In this document: positions 9,600 to 17,655 of the stretch, in pieces
Layout: the number at the start of each line of letters is the position of its first letter
Numbering within the stretch: position 1 is the stretch's first letter
Assembly: GCA_963747755.1 (NCBI GenBank)
Contig: CAVVGK010000014.1
Coordinates: forward strand, 1,293,692 to 1,357,691
Reading direction: 5' to 3'
DNA: 64,000 nucleotides
Source: DATFVA01 sp963747755
GTDB taxonomy: Bacteria > Bacteroidota > Ignavibacteria > Ignavibacteriales > Ignavibacteriaceae
Notes under the pieces: model-generated
What the model saw: the letters and a program-made list of their open reading frames with translations, nothing else
Database searches by the model: none
Told to the model about the DNA's origin: nothing
Position numbers and translations under genes: made by a program

Positions 9600-11033
9600 A
9601 TGATTCGTTTTTTCCTGACCATTTGTTTTTTCCTTGGAATTCTTTTTCAGGGAGTATTTGAGGCAAGCGTATTAAATGTTCCTGATGATTATAGTACAAT
9701 TCAGGCTGCTATAAATGCTTCACAGGACGGGGACACTGTCCTGACTGCAGAAGGCACATATCAGGAGAATATAAATTTCTCAGGCAAAAATATAATTGTG
9801 GCAAGCCGGTATATCATTGATAACGATCCGTCACATATTCTGAATACCATAATCGACGGCAGCAATCCGGTTCAACCAGATTCTGCAAGCTGTGTGAGAA
9901 TAGTTTCAGGTGAAGACAGTACAGCTATGCTTGTGGGATTTACATTAACCAGAGGCACAGGCACAAAGTGGGTTGATGAACATGGTGCTGGCGTTTACCG
10001 AGAAGGAGGTGGAATCCTTATCACATTTTCCTCCCCTACCATTAAAAATAACTTAATCATTAACAACGAAGCTATCGATCGTACAGGAGTTACCAGTGCA
10101 GGCGGAGGAGGAATAAGGGCAGGCGACAGCAATGCACATATTTATAATAATATCATTGCGGGGAATAAGGGTCGCTATGGTGCGGGAATCGTGTGGAACT
10201 ATGCCGCAGGGGAAATGAAAAATAATATCATTGTAAACAATACCGGCGGCGAAGATTTCGGTGGAGGCGGTGTATGGACATTGGCTATGGGTGCAACGAT
10301 AATCGATAATAATGTGATTGCTTATAATTCCGTAGCCGGAAGCAGCGGAAATGGAGGTAAAGGTGGAGGTATCCTTATTTGGTCAACATCCATTAAAGCA
10401 AAGAATAACATTATCTGGGGAAACACACAGACGAACGGAGATCAGGTGGCGGTTACGGGAGGCGGAATTGCAGAAATAATGTATAGTGACGTTGAGGGTG
10501 GTTTTAGCGGTGACGGCAATATTAATCAGGATCCGTTGTTCGGTGAGATATTTCTGCTGGATTCTGATTCACCTTGTATAGATGCCGGTGATCCTGATCC
10601 GCTATATAACGATCAGGAAGACCCCGTTAATCCTGGTTATGCTCTCTTTCCATCAATGGGAACACTTAGCAATGATATGGGAGCCTACGGGGGGCCTACT
10701 AGTACAATCCTGCCGGTAGTGCTTACTTCAATCAAAGAAGAAGAATCAGGCGGTAGTTTACCAGGAACGTTTCATTTGTATCAGAATTACCCTAATCCAT
10801 TTAACCCCGAAACCACAATAAGATTTTCGGTTCCTTCAAAAAGCTATGTTTCTTTGAAAGTTTACAACCTTTTAGGAATGCTTATTACAGTTTTGTTCAG
10901 TGGAGAAAAGCAGGAGGGAGTATATGAGATAAACTTTAATTCAGAAGATTTTGAACTGCCAACCGGAGTTTACTTTTATCGGCTGGAATCAGGCAATTTT
11001 TCATCTACAAGGAAACTCTTAGTAATTAAATGA
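9600..11033 (+). CDS. Secreted right-handed beta-helix protein with type IX secretion C-terminal domain
   Basis: A 477-aa protein. A signal peptide occupies residues 1-22 or so. It is followed by a parallel beta-helix (pectate-lyase/NosD-like fold, about 25-330) with the entry motif VPDDYSTIQAAINASQDGDT and Asn-rich turns such as NNIIAGN and NNVIAYN. The last 85 residues are a T9SS type A sorting domain starting at YQNYPNPFNPETTIRFSVP. It is probably exported and attached to the cell surface; such helices often bind or cut polysaccharide, but no catalytic residues can be assigned. The ATG at 9600 has GGAGG 6 nt upstream. Confidence 0.88.
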   Translation: MIRFFLTICFFLGILFQGVFEASVLNVPDDYSTIQAAINASQDGDTVLTAEGTYQENINFSGKNIIVASRYIIDNDPSHILNTIIDGSNPVQPDSASCVRIVSGEDSTAMLVGFTLTRGTGTKWVDEHGAGVYREGGGILITFSSPTIKNNLIINNEAIDRTGVTSAGGGGIRAGDSNAHIYNNIIAGNKGRYGAGIVWNYAAGEMKNNIIVNNTGGEDFGGGGVWTLAMGATIIDNNVIAYNSVAGSSGNGGKGGGILIWSTSIKAKNNIIWGNTQTNGDQVAVTGGGIAEIMYSDVEGGFSGDGNINQDPLFGEIFLLDSDSPCIDAGDPDPLYNDQEDPVNPGYALFPSMGTLSNDMGAYGGPTSTILPVVLTSIKEEESGGSLPGTFHLYQNYPNPFNPETTIRFSVPSKSYVSLKVYNLLGMLITVLFSGEKQEGVYEINFNSEDFELPTGVYFYRLESGNFSSTRKLLVIK

Positions 11034-11064
11034 GTAATAATTGCTAAGATTACATTATTGTTTG

Positions 11065-11143
11065 ATCACCCGGTAGAATTCCAGCATCATATATTCAGGA
11101 ATTCAATAGTGTACCCCGACAGCACACTATTTATCCGGGTGAT
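11065..11143 (+). terminator. Structured terminator with a predicted three-way junction
   Basis: The outer stem pairs ATCACCCGG (11065-11073) with CCGGGTGAT (11135-11143) and is followed by TTTATTAT. Two inner stems are also perfect: GAATTCC/GGAATTC (11076-11082 with 11098-11104) and ATAGTGT/ACACTAT (11106-11112 with 11124-11130). It lies between convergent genes and most simply ends transcription of the beta-helix gene. Confidence 0.5.
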
Positions 11144-11181
11144 TTTATTATAACCCTGAATTAATACCATTGCTTGTAACA

Positions 11182-11919
11182 TTAATCTTCAAAATATTCT
11201 GATCCGCTTCTATCAATAAATCCCCACCTGTCTCCTATTTTGACAGAGATTAGCCCGTTTCTGATCTCTCCGATTTTATCATATTTGATAGGAGTAACAC
11301 CTTTACCATTTTTATCTATTAAACCCCACCAGTCATTTAACCTTACATAAGTAATGCCATTAGAGAAAGACCCGACATCATCGAAATTCCCGGGAATAAC
11401 CTTCTCACCTTTCCGGTTAATAAATCCCCATTTCCCTTTTTCTTTGATAGGAAGATAATCCTCTCTTAGTTCACCGATTTCATCATACCGGATTGGGGCC
11501 ACACTCTGTGCACCGGTGTTCAGGAGGCCCCACTTTTCATTTAACTTAACCGGGAAAAGTCCGTCCAGAAAGTCTCCTATTTCACTGTATTGCACAGGAA
11601 TAATTTCTTTGCCTGAATGATCTATAACTCCCCACTTCCCTGAAAAAACCACACGGCCGTCATTCTTCTTTATGCCGAAATTTACTTTTGCAAACCCGGT
11701 ATGAAAATCTTCCATCTCATCATATTTAATCTGTGTGATTTCTTTCCCTGAAGTATCGATGAACCCCCATTTATCATTTAATTTTACCCTTACCCGGTCT
11801 TCAATGAAAGAACCAACCTGGTCATATTTAACAGGGATTACAATATCCTTTTTTGAATTGCAGAAGCCCCATTTATCAGCTTTACGGTAGGGAATAAGCC
11901 CTGGTAAACTGGTTTTCAT
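11182..11919 (-). CDS. WG-repeat protein
   Basis: A 245-aa protein made almost wholly of seven WG repeats of about 33 residues. Each has a (K/R/W)WG(F/L/V)-(I/C/L)(D/N) core followed by an IPVKYD-type strand (WG dipeptides near residues 17, 50, 85, 118, 151, 184 and 217). WG repeats form beta-rich, probably protein-binding scaffolds of unknown exact function. No signal peptide is visible, so it is probably cytoplasmic. The ATG at 11919 has AGGAG 8 nt upstream. It stands alone, downstream of a terminator, and needs its own promoter. Confidence 0.85.
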   Translation of the reverse strand: MKTSLPGLIPYRKADKWGFCNSKKDIVIPVKYDQVGSFIEDRVRVKLNDKWGFIDTSGKEITQIKYDEMEDFHTGFAKVNFGIKKNDGRVVFSGKWGVIDHSGKEIIPVQYSEIGDFLDGLFPVKLNEKWGLLNTGAQSVAPIRYDEIGELREDYLPIKEKGKWGFINRKGEKVIPGNFDDVGSFSNGITYVRLNDWWGLIDKNGKGVTPIKYDKIGEIRNGLISVKIGDRWGFIDRSGSEYFED

Positions 11920-12049
11920 CTATTCATCTCCTGAAAAAAATTATTTATTTCTCAATATTATCATTTTATCGGACGCTTTATAAGTATACGCTTAAAGGCC
12001 GCTTATTTCAATATCGTTTTTCACCTCTGAAACGTATCAAATAAAAAAA

Positions 12050-12074
12050 CCCCTTAAGTGTGCTGCTTAAGGGG
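12050..12074 (-). terminator. Rho-independent terminator of the 12136-13428 lipoprotein gene
   Basis: A perfect 9-bp stem, CCCCTTAAG/CTTAAGGGG, with a 7-nt loop. Read on the minus strand it is followed by a run of seven T, so it terminates leftward transcription. Confidence 0.85.
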
Positions 12075-12100
12075 CGTTAGGCCTTTGTTGAGGGAACATA

Positions 12101-12125
12101 TATTTGCCCGAGGGGGAGGCAAATA
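12101..12125 (-). other. Second hairpin just after the lipoprotein stop codon
   Basis: An 8-bp perfect stem, TATTTGCC/GGCAAATA, with a 9-nt loop, 10 nt after the stop codon at 12136. It has no T-run. It may protect the mRNA 3' end or assist the terminator that follows 26 nt further on. Confidence 0.4.
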
Positions 12126-12135
12126 CCAAGCCAAA

Positions 12136-13428
12136 TTAAAAATACATATTCAATAAAATCAGGACTTCAGCAGCAGCGTCCGCTTTTACAGATACCAGAT
12201 TCAACTGCTGTGCCACAAGATTTTTAATCTTGCCAAAAAAACTGAGATAAGCGTTAATTACATCTTCGGGATTTTTGCTCTGATGAATTTCCGATACAAG
12301 GGTAATTTTGTAACCGGCTATATTTTCCTGAAAAGTCTGGAGATTATTTCCGTATATACCTAATACTTTTACGAGATTTTCTAAAACCTCATTACGATAG
12401 CTGGTAAATTCATTGGCAATATCTTCGGCTGACTGTCTGCTTTCAAGATTTTTCTGAAGGTTTACACCTGCTTCGATGATCATATTGACCATTGAGGGAT
12501 CAGCTCCCAGCTTTTGAAACTCCGCTAATACTGAAGCATATAAGACCCCCGCTCTAATCTCTGAGGTCCTTCTTAAAAACTCAAATTCAAGCAGGGAGTT
12601 AATTCCTTCAATTTCTTTCATAAAGATCCTTAAGGAAGCCTCAAGTACTTTACTGAAAGTTTCAGACTGCATGCCCACATCAACATAAGTATCTGAAATT
12701 GAATATAGATAGTTGTTAAGAGCTGCATGCTCGGCGTTTTCAGACAAAGCATAATAAAGATCTCTGTCAAGTGCAGTCTGGGCAGCATTTTTCGCGACAA
12801 TTATCTGCTGCCACTGTGAAGTAGTTCCGCCTATTTCAGGCTTCAGCATAGTTTCTTTTTCAGCAATAAATCCAAGGTTAACAGCGTTCACAACTACATC
12901 CATCAATTCTTCGTTTTCACTAATTATTGCTGCGATTTCATCATTTATCAAAATTCTGACTTGAGTATAATCCAGGTTTAAATCAGTATCATGAGCCCTG
13001 ATATACAAATCAGCTGAGAGGGTTGTGACGTTGTCTAACGGCTGAGAGTAAACGGCAATTCCTGGTTTTACACTTGTTGTAAGAATACCTCGCCACTCCT
13101 TACTTCCTTGTTCAGCCTGCACCAGGAGGCTGCCTACACCGTCAAGATTGGTTTCAAGAACAAACTTTCCGTCAGATTTGGTATTAACATCTCCTACAGA
13201 AACAATCTCGGTATTTCCCTCCGCACTTAATCTTAAGAGCCTTACGGTAATACCTTGTGTCCCGGTAACATCGCTAACTTTTCCTGCAACCTTTGCCGTT
13301 ACTTCCTCAGTCTCTACAGAAACTTCTTTACTGCAGCCAATTAAAGTCCCAATAAAAAAAAGAACAATTATCAAGAAATAAATCTTATTGTATAAATTTC
13401 GGCCGTCAAAGCCTTTATTTTTCAACAT
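12136..13428 (-). CDS. Predicted lipoprotein with carboxypeptidase-regulatory-like domain and helical C-terminus
   Basis: A 430-aa protein I do not recognise. Residues 17-31 are hydrophobic and end in the lipobox LIGC, with Cys32 the likely lipidated residue. Residues 42-125 look like a beta-sandwich of the carboxypeptidase-regulatory or SpaA type (VAGKVSDVTGTQGITVRLLR). The remaining 300 residues are mostly alpha-helical, without a known motif. It lies 182 nt downstream of the DUF5683-like gene of the signalling cluster, on the same strand, with its own strong terminator and a possible sigma-54 promoter. That would fit a target of the sigma-54 activator encoded 2.7 kb upstream, but this is inference. 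Confidence 0.75.
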   Translation of the reverse strand: MLKNKGFDGRNLYNKIYFLIIVLFFIGTLIGCSKEVSVETEEVTAKVAGKVSDVTGTQGITVRLLRLSAEGNTEIVSVGDVNTKSDGKFVLETNLDGVGSLLVQAEQGSKEWRGILTTSVKPGIAVYSQPLDNVTTLSADLYIRAHDTDLNLDYTQVRILINDEIAAIISENEELMDVVVNAVNLGFIAEKETMLKPEIGGTTSQWQQIIVAKNAAQTALDRDLYYALSENAEHAALNNYLYSISDTYVDVGMQSETFSKVLEASLRIFMKEIEGINSLLEFEFLRRTSEIRAGVLYASVLAEFQKLGADPSMVNMIIEAGVNLQKNLESRQSAEDIANEFTSYRNEVLENLVKVLGIYGNNLQTFQENIAGYKITLVSEIHQSKNPEDVINAYLSFFGKIKNLVAQQLNLVSVKADAAAEVLILLNMYF

Positions 13429-13477
13429 TTAATATACCTGGTGAAATAAACTCTCCCCCAGGATTTTCACTGTAGGT

Positions 13478-13493
13478 AACCAAAGTTGTGCCA
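13478..13493 (-). promoter_or_regulatory. Possible sigma-54 (-24/-12) promoter of the lipoprotein gene
   Basis: On the minus strand TGGCAC (13493-13488) matches the -24 element perfectly. The -12 element reads TGGTT where TTGCA is expected, so the conserved GC is GT. The spacing from GG to the -12 G is the required 10 nt. It lies about 50 nt before the ATG at 13428. Confidence 0.3.
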
Positions 13494-13610
13494 AAGGTCA
13501 AATTGTGGGTTTATTACAAGAAATCACATATTATCAGATTCAGCTTGTGCTGTTGAACACGAAAATTATGCGTAGCCTTGAAACTAAATGCAGGGTAGTA
13601 AAAGTGGAAA

Positions 13611-14567
13611 TTAGAAAGAATACTTAAAATTTAGGGTTAAACCCCTGAACTGATTGAAAGTTAGGCTGGAATTACTAAGTATCTCATTATCCGTATTTTC
13701 GTCGGAGAAAAAGAGCAGATCGAGCTGTGAATAAAACCAGACAACACCGAAACTGATTAAAGAAATATTTCTGTATTTATAGGCATCATTGTAATCTACA
13801 TACCGGGATTCTATCATTTTCGGATCCGCTTCAATAAGGTATGCCTTCTCCTTTTCTCCCGACTGAATAAAGTAGTAAATAGAGGCTGCTAATGATGCCG
13901 ATCCCAGAATAGTCAGGAAAACACTCTTAAAATTAACATCGAGGTATAATTGTCCAAGGCCTGGTATTATCAGTGATCGTGCTATCGCATTTTTCATTCG
14001 GTTCTCATGCAGTACATCATATTCAACTTTCGGAATGAAGACAGTATCTATCCTCACTACTGTCCTCGCCTCTACGTCTTTCTGCTGCTGAATATAATTT
14101 GCCTTAACCTCTTTATAAAATGATATTATTTTGGGAGAGATCTTTGTGGAATCCAGCGAATATGAAGTATCAATTCTTAAAATCTCGATAAAACTTTTTT
14201 TCGCTGCATCGTCTTCCGATAAGGAATAATGCGATATTCCCTTAAGTTTATAAATATTCAGAACTTCATTTCTTGTCAGCGGAGTTTTTTTCAGCAGAAG
14301 CTTGTTAGCAATCGAAATAACATCACCGTACTTAAATTGGTCGAATTGCCGTGCCATTAAAGCCAGGGAGTCCTGAACGTTCAGAGAATCCTGATTCACA
14401 GCTTTGATTTTGAGAGTATCAGAAGAAAAAGAAGAATCGGGAACTGAGACTGGTACGACAAGAGAATCGTTAGATATAGCAGACGAATCGTTTTCCTGCG
14501 CCCAAACAGGGAAAAAAAAGCCCGCTACTACTATGTAAAAAAGAAAGGCTTTAACAGTAGTACGCAT
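13611..14567 (-). CDS. DUF5683-like membrane protein with signal peptide and helical repeat region
   Basis: A 318-aa protein. The signal peptide ends near residue 23 (PVWAQ). A Ser/Asp-rich linker and a TPR-like helical stretch follow (about 70-150: FDQFKYGDVISIANKLLLKK...LKGISHYSLSEDDAAKKSF). The C-terminal part has the SLIIPGLGQLYLD element typical of DUF5683 proteins, then two or three hydrophobic segments. The function is unknown; it is probably in the envelope. It is the last gene of the run 18642-13611, 65 nt after the kinase gene, so it probably works with the kinase and activator. Confidence 0.7.
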   Translation of the reverse strand: MRTTVKAFLFYIVVAGFFFPVWAQENDSSAISNDSLVVPVSVPDSSFSSDTLKIKAVNQDSLNVQDSLALMARQFDQFKYGDVISIANKLLLKKTPLTRNEVLNIYKLKGISHYSLSEDDAAKKSFIEILRIDTSYSLDSTKISPKIISFYKEVKANYIQQQKDVEARTVVRIDTVFIPKVEYDVLHENRMKNAIARSLIIPGLGQLYLDVNFKSVFLTILGSASLAASIYYFIQSGEKEKAYLIEADPKMIESRYVDYNDAYKYRNISLISFGVVWFYSQLDLLFFSDENTDNEILSNSSLTFNQFRGLTLNFKYSF

Positions 14568-14632
14568 AAATAAAAATATTTTGCTTCGGATTGGGTAAAA
14601 TTACATGAAAGTTAAATAATATGCATACATTT

Positions 14633-16147
14633 TTAATTAGTTGGTGTATTCTCGAAACTGAAAGTTACTTCACTGGTATCCTTAGCAGTAATCTTAACGA
14701 TTTTTATCAGTGTGTCTGCGTATTGCTTATTCGTAATTTTCACATTATACCTGCCCGGATACAGGTTTATAGGTTCCCGCAGTGGGGTGGTTCCAACATG
14801 TTTCCCGTCAATAAATACCTCTCCCCAGGGCTGTACTTTACAATCGAGACTCCCGGTTAACTCCGGGAAATTTATTTTTACCGACTCAATTTTATCATTC
14901 GAGATATTAATTCTTCTGACGTAAGGAGGATAATCTGGATGAACAAGCTTAACAACATGCTTTCCGGGGTCAAGCTGTATATATTCATCAAGAGGTGTTG
15001 TATCTACTTTCTGATTATCTATATACACATCAGCATAAGGTTTGGCCTCAACAAAAAGTTTTCCCGGAAGCAGTGAGCCTGCAATGTTGTTTTGTGCATT
15101 ATCCTTGTTAAACATTTGCAGAAAAGTATTCCTGGAATTTTTGTCTGTGAAAGAGTAATTCTTTTCAGCAAGGTTAGGATTGATTACTTCACTTCTTTCC
15201 GGTTTAAGAAAATAATATAAGCCTGCAGATATTATGATCATAACAACTAAGACAGAGGTTCCGATAATAAAATATTTACCGGTCTTTTCTTCTTCAGCCT
15301 CTTCAATTTCTAACTTGAGGTCGTGATTCGACGCCTGAATACCAAGAATGCTTAAAACTTCCTCGGCCGACTGAAATCTTTTATCAGTAGTCTTTTTCAA
15401 CAATCCTTTAAGTATAGTCTGGATATCCTCAGGAAGATGGGCAACCTTTGCGCCAATATCCTCTTCATTAAAAGTCAGAATCTTGTTTATTGTCTCATTT
15501 ATATCTTTTCCGAGGAAAGGATTTTCACCTGTAAAGAGTTCAAGCGCAACAATTCCGGCAGAAAATAGATCTGATTGCGGATGGACGGTTTCACCTCTTA
15601 TCTGTTCGGGCGACATATAACTGGGGGTGCCCACTATTGATGATTGAATGGTAAGTTTTGTTTCGTCCTGCATTAAAGCAAGACCGAAATCCGCTATCTT
15701 AAGCTCGAGTCTCGGGTTAACCAGCAGGTTTTCCGGTTTGATGTCACGGTGAACTATATGATTTTGATGCGCAGCATTCAGAGCTTTCATAAGCCTGATC
15801 ACCAGCGATCTTTTCTGTTCGAGAGTATAATTATTCTGCCTGATTATACCTCTAAGATTTTTACTTTCGAAGTATTCGAAGGAAATATAGAAGTGATTCT
15901 TAAACATTCCAAAATCAAGTACTTTAATAAGGTTCGGATGTTCAAGCTGAGCAAGTATCTTTGCCTCTCTTTTAAACCTTGCAAGAATAGTCTTATCAGA
16001 AAGTTCATCTGTATTCAGGGTCTTTAAGATGATCTTCTTACCGAGATATATATGATTTGCGAGGTAAACTGTTGTATACACATCTTTTTTGATGGTATCG
16101 ATTATCTCGAACTTATCATATAATATTTCTGTGGAGGTATTCTGCAT
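14633..16147 (-). CDS. Membrane Ser/Thr protein kinase with two periplasmic PEGA domains
   Basis: A 504-aa Hanks-type kinase. The cytoplasmic kinase domain (about 10-268) has Lys42, HRD (133-135) with Lys137 and Asn140, DFG (153-155) and the GTPSYMSPEQ activation segment. One membrane helix spans about 292-314. Two PEGA repeats (about 362-425 and 431-497) lie outside and may bind envelope partners. The glycine-rich ATP loop is odd: where GxGxxG is expected the sequence reads TIKKDVYTTVYLA, without glycine. The catalytic residues are intact, so activity is likely but not certain. Its ATG overlaps the stop of the upstream sigma-54 activator gene (TAATG), which implies coupled translation and a shared pathway. 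Confidence 0.9.
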   Translation of the reverse strand: MQNTSTEILYDKFEIIDTIKKDVYTTVYLANHIYLGKKIILKTLNTDELSDKTILARFKREAKILAQLEHPNLIKVLDFGMFKNHFYISFEYFESKNLRGIIRQNNYTLEQKRSLVIRLMKALNAAHQNHIVHRDIKPENLLVNPRLELKIADFGLALMQDETKLTIQSSIVGTPSYMSPEQIRGETVHPQSDLFSAGIVALELFTGENPFLGKDINETINKILTFNEEDIGAKVAHLPEDIQTILKGLLKKTTDKRFQSAEEVLSILGIQASNHDLKLEIEEAEEEKTGKYFIIGTSVLVVMIIISAGLYYFLKPERSEVINPNLAEKNYSFTDKNSRNTFLQMFNKDNAQNNIAGSLLPGKLFVEAKPYADVYIDNQKVDTTPLDEYIQLDPGKHVVKLVHPDYPPYVRRINISNDKIESVKINFPELTGSLDCKVQPWGEVFIDGKHVGTTPLREPINLYPGRYNVKITNKQYADTLIKIVKITAKDTSEVTFSFENTPTN

Positions 16148-17643
16148 TAAACTTTTTCTTCAATCTCCTTCAGTTTCAGCTGAACCCATCTGACTGAAAC
16201 ACCCAGAGATTTTGCTGTTGCGGTCCTGTTTCCGTTAAATTCTTTTAGTCTCTTAATAAGAAGCATTTTTTCAAAATCTCTCAATGTACCGCCGAATTCC
16301 ATATCTCCTGATTCTTCTTCAATAACAATATGTTCGGGCATCAGCTTGTCAGTGTCGCATAATATTATAGCCCGTTGAAGAACATTTTCAAGCTGCCTTA
16401 CGTTTCCCGGCCAGCTGTATTCCTCAAGGTTTTTCAAAGTTGCTGAAGCTACCCTGATATTTTCGCTTGAATACTTCTTGATGAAATAATCAACCAGCAG
16501 CGGTATATCGGTTCGTCTTTCTCTCAATGGGGGAACCCTTATAGGAAAAACATTAAGGCGATAGAACAAATCTTCACGGAATGATCCGTCTTTAACCAAT
16601 TGTCTTAAATCTTTATTCGTCGCAGCTACTACTCTTACGTCAACCTTAATTATTTGTGTGTCACCAAGTCTCATTATTTCTCTGTTCTGAAGAACACGAA
16701 GTAATTTAGCCTGCAGCGCCAAAGAAATGTCAGCTATCTCATCCAGGAAGAAGGTGCCTTCATTAGCCACCTCAAATAATCCTTTTTTATCGTTATTTGC
16801 TCCAGTAAATGCTCCCTTTTTATATCCGAACAATTCACTCTCAAGAAGAGAATCAGGTATCGATCCGCAGAATTGGGCAAGATAGGGGAGCTCTCTTCGG
16901 CGGCTAAGATTGTGTACCGCCCTGGCAACCAGCTCTTTTCCTGTACCGCTTTCACCAAGAAGTAGAACCGTCGCATCCGTTCCCGCGACCTTATGAATAA
17001 GCGTAGCAAGTTTCTGCATTGCAGGACTATCTCCTATTAATTCGGGGATATTCTTTGATGCCTGCAGTTGATTCCTGAGGATAATATTTTCATCTTCAAG
17101 CGCTTCGAACCTGGTTATTCTATCGAGTGCTAATGAGACGAGGTTAGAAAAGAAATCAAGAAAGACCATGTTCTCTTCAGTGAACTCTTTCCTGTTTATA
17201 CTGCTGTCTACTAGTATAACACCCCAAACGTTATCATTTTGTTTTATCGGAACACCAAGAATGGATTTTATGTTGTGGATCTGGATACTCTCAAACTGCG
17301 AAATGTTTGGATCGTTCTGCACATCATGATATAGTACGGGGTCTCCCCTTTCAATTACTTTCTGAAGGATGCCGGAGGAAAAAACAGATATATCTTCGAT
17401 ACTTTGCTGTTCCATATTCCTGGCGCCTATGATTGAGAACTTATTTGTTTCAGAATCATACTTTACAAATAAACCTCTGTCTGCATGTAATACTCTGATA
17501 ATTACGTCAAGAGTTTCTTTTATCAGACTGTCCTGATAGGTTGCTGAATTTAACGCCTGGCTGATTTTATACAGAGTCTCGAATTGTTCTTTACCGATTT
17601 GTTTAATATTCTCAATTGTCTCTGCAGAGCCGTTCATTCTCAA
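16147..17643 (-). CDS. Sigma-54-dependent activator with N-terminal GAF domain
   Basis: A 498-aa enhancer-binding protein. A GAF sensor fills about 20-175. The AAA+ domain (about 200-430) has Walker A GESGTGKE (230-237), the sigma-54 contact loop GAFTGA (277-282) and Walker B FFLDE (298-302). A Fis-type helix-turn-helix lies at about 465-498. No receiver domain, so control is by a ligand of GAF or by a partner protein. The gene overlaps the kinase gene by 1 nt. The first start is TTG at 17643, with GGAG 7 nt upstream; an ATG 6 nt further in (17637, MNGSAE) is the alternative. It activates genes read by sigma-54 RNA polymerase, with unknown targets. Confidence 0.92.
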   Translation of the reverse strand: MRMNGSAETIENIKQIGKEQFETLYKISQALNSATYQDSLIKETLDVIIRVLHADRGLFVKYDSETNKFSIIGARNMEQQSIEDISVFSSGILQKVIERGDPVLYHDVQNDPNISQFESIQIHNIKSILGVPIKQNDNVWGVILVDSSINRKEFTEENMVFLDFFSNLVSLALDRITRFEALEDENIILRNQLQASKNIPELIGDSPAMQKLATLIHKVAGTDATVLLLGESGTGKELVARAVHNLSRRRELPYLAQFCGSIPDSLLESELFGYKKGAFTGANNDKKGLFEVANEGTFFLDEIADISLALQAKLLRVLQNREIMRLGDTQIIKVDVRVVAATNKDLRQLVKDGSFREDLFYRLNVFPIRVPPLRERRTDIPLLVDYFIKKYSSENIRVASATLKNLEEYSWPGNVRQLENVLQRAIILCDTDKLMPEHIVIEEESGDMEFGGTLRDFEKMLLIKRLKEFNGNRTATAKSLGVSVRWVQLKLKEIEEKV

Positions 17644-17655
17644 ATTTTGTCTCCA

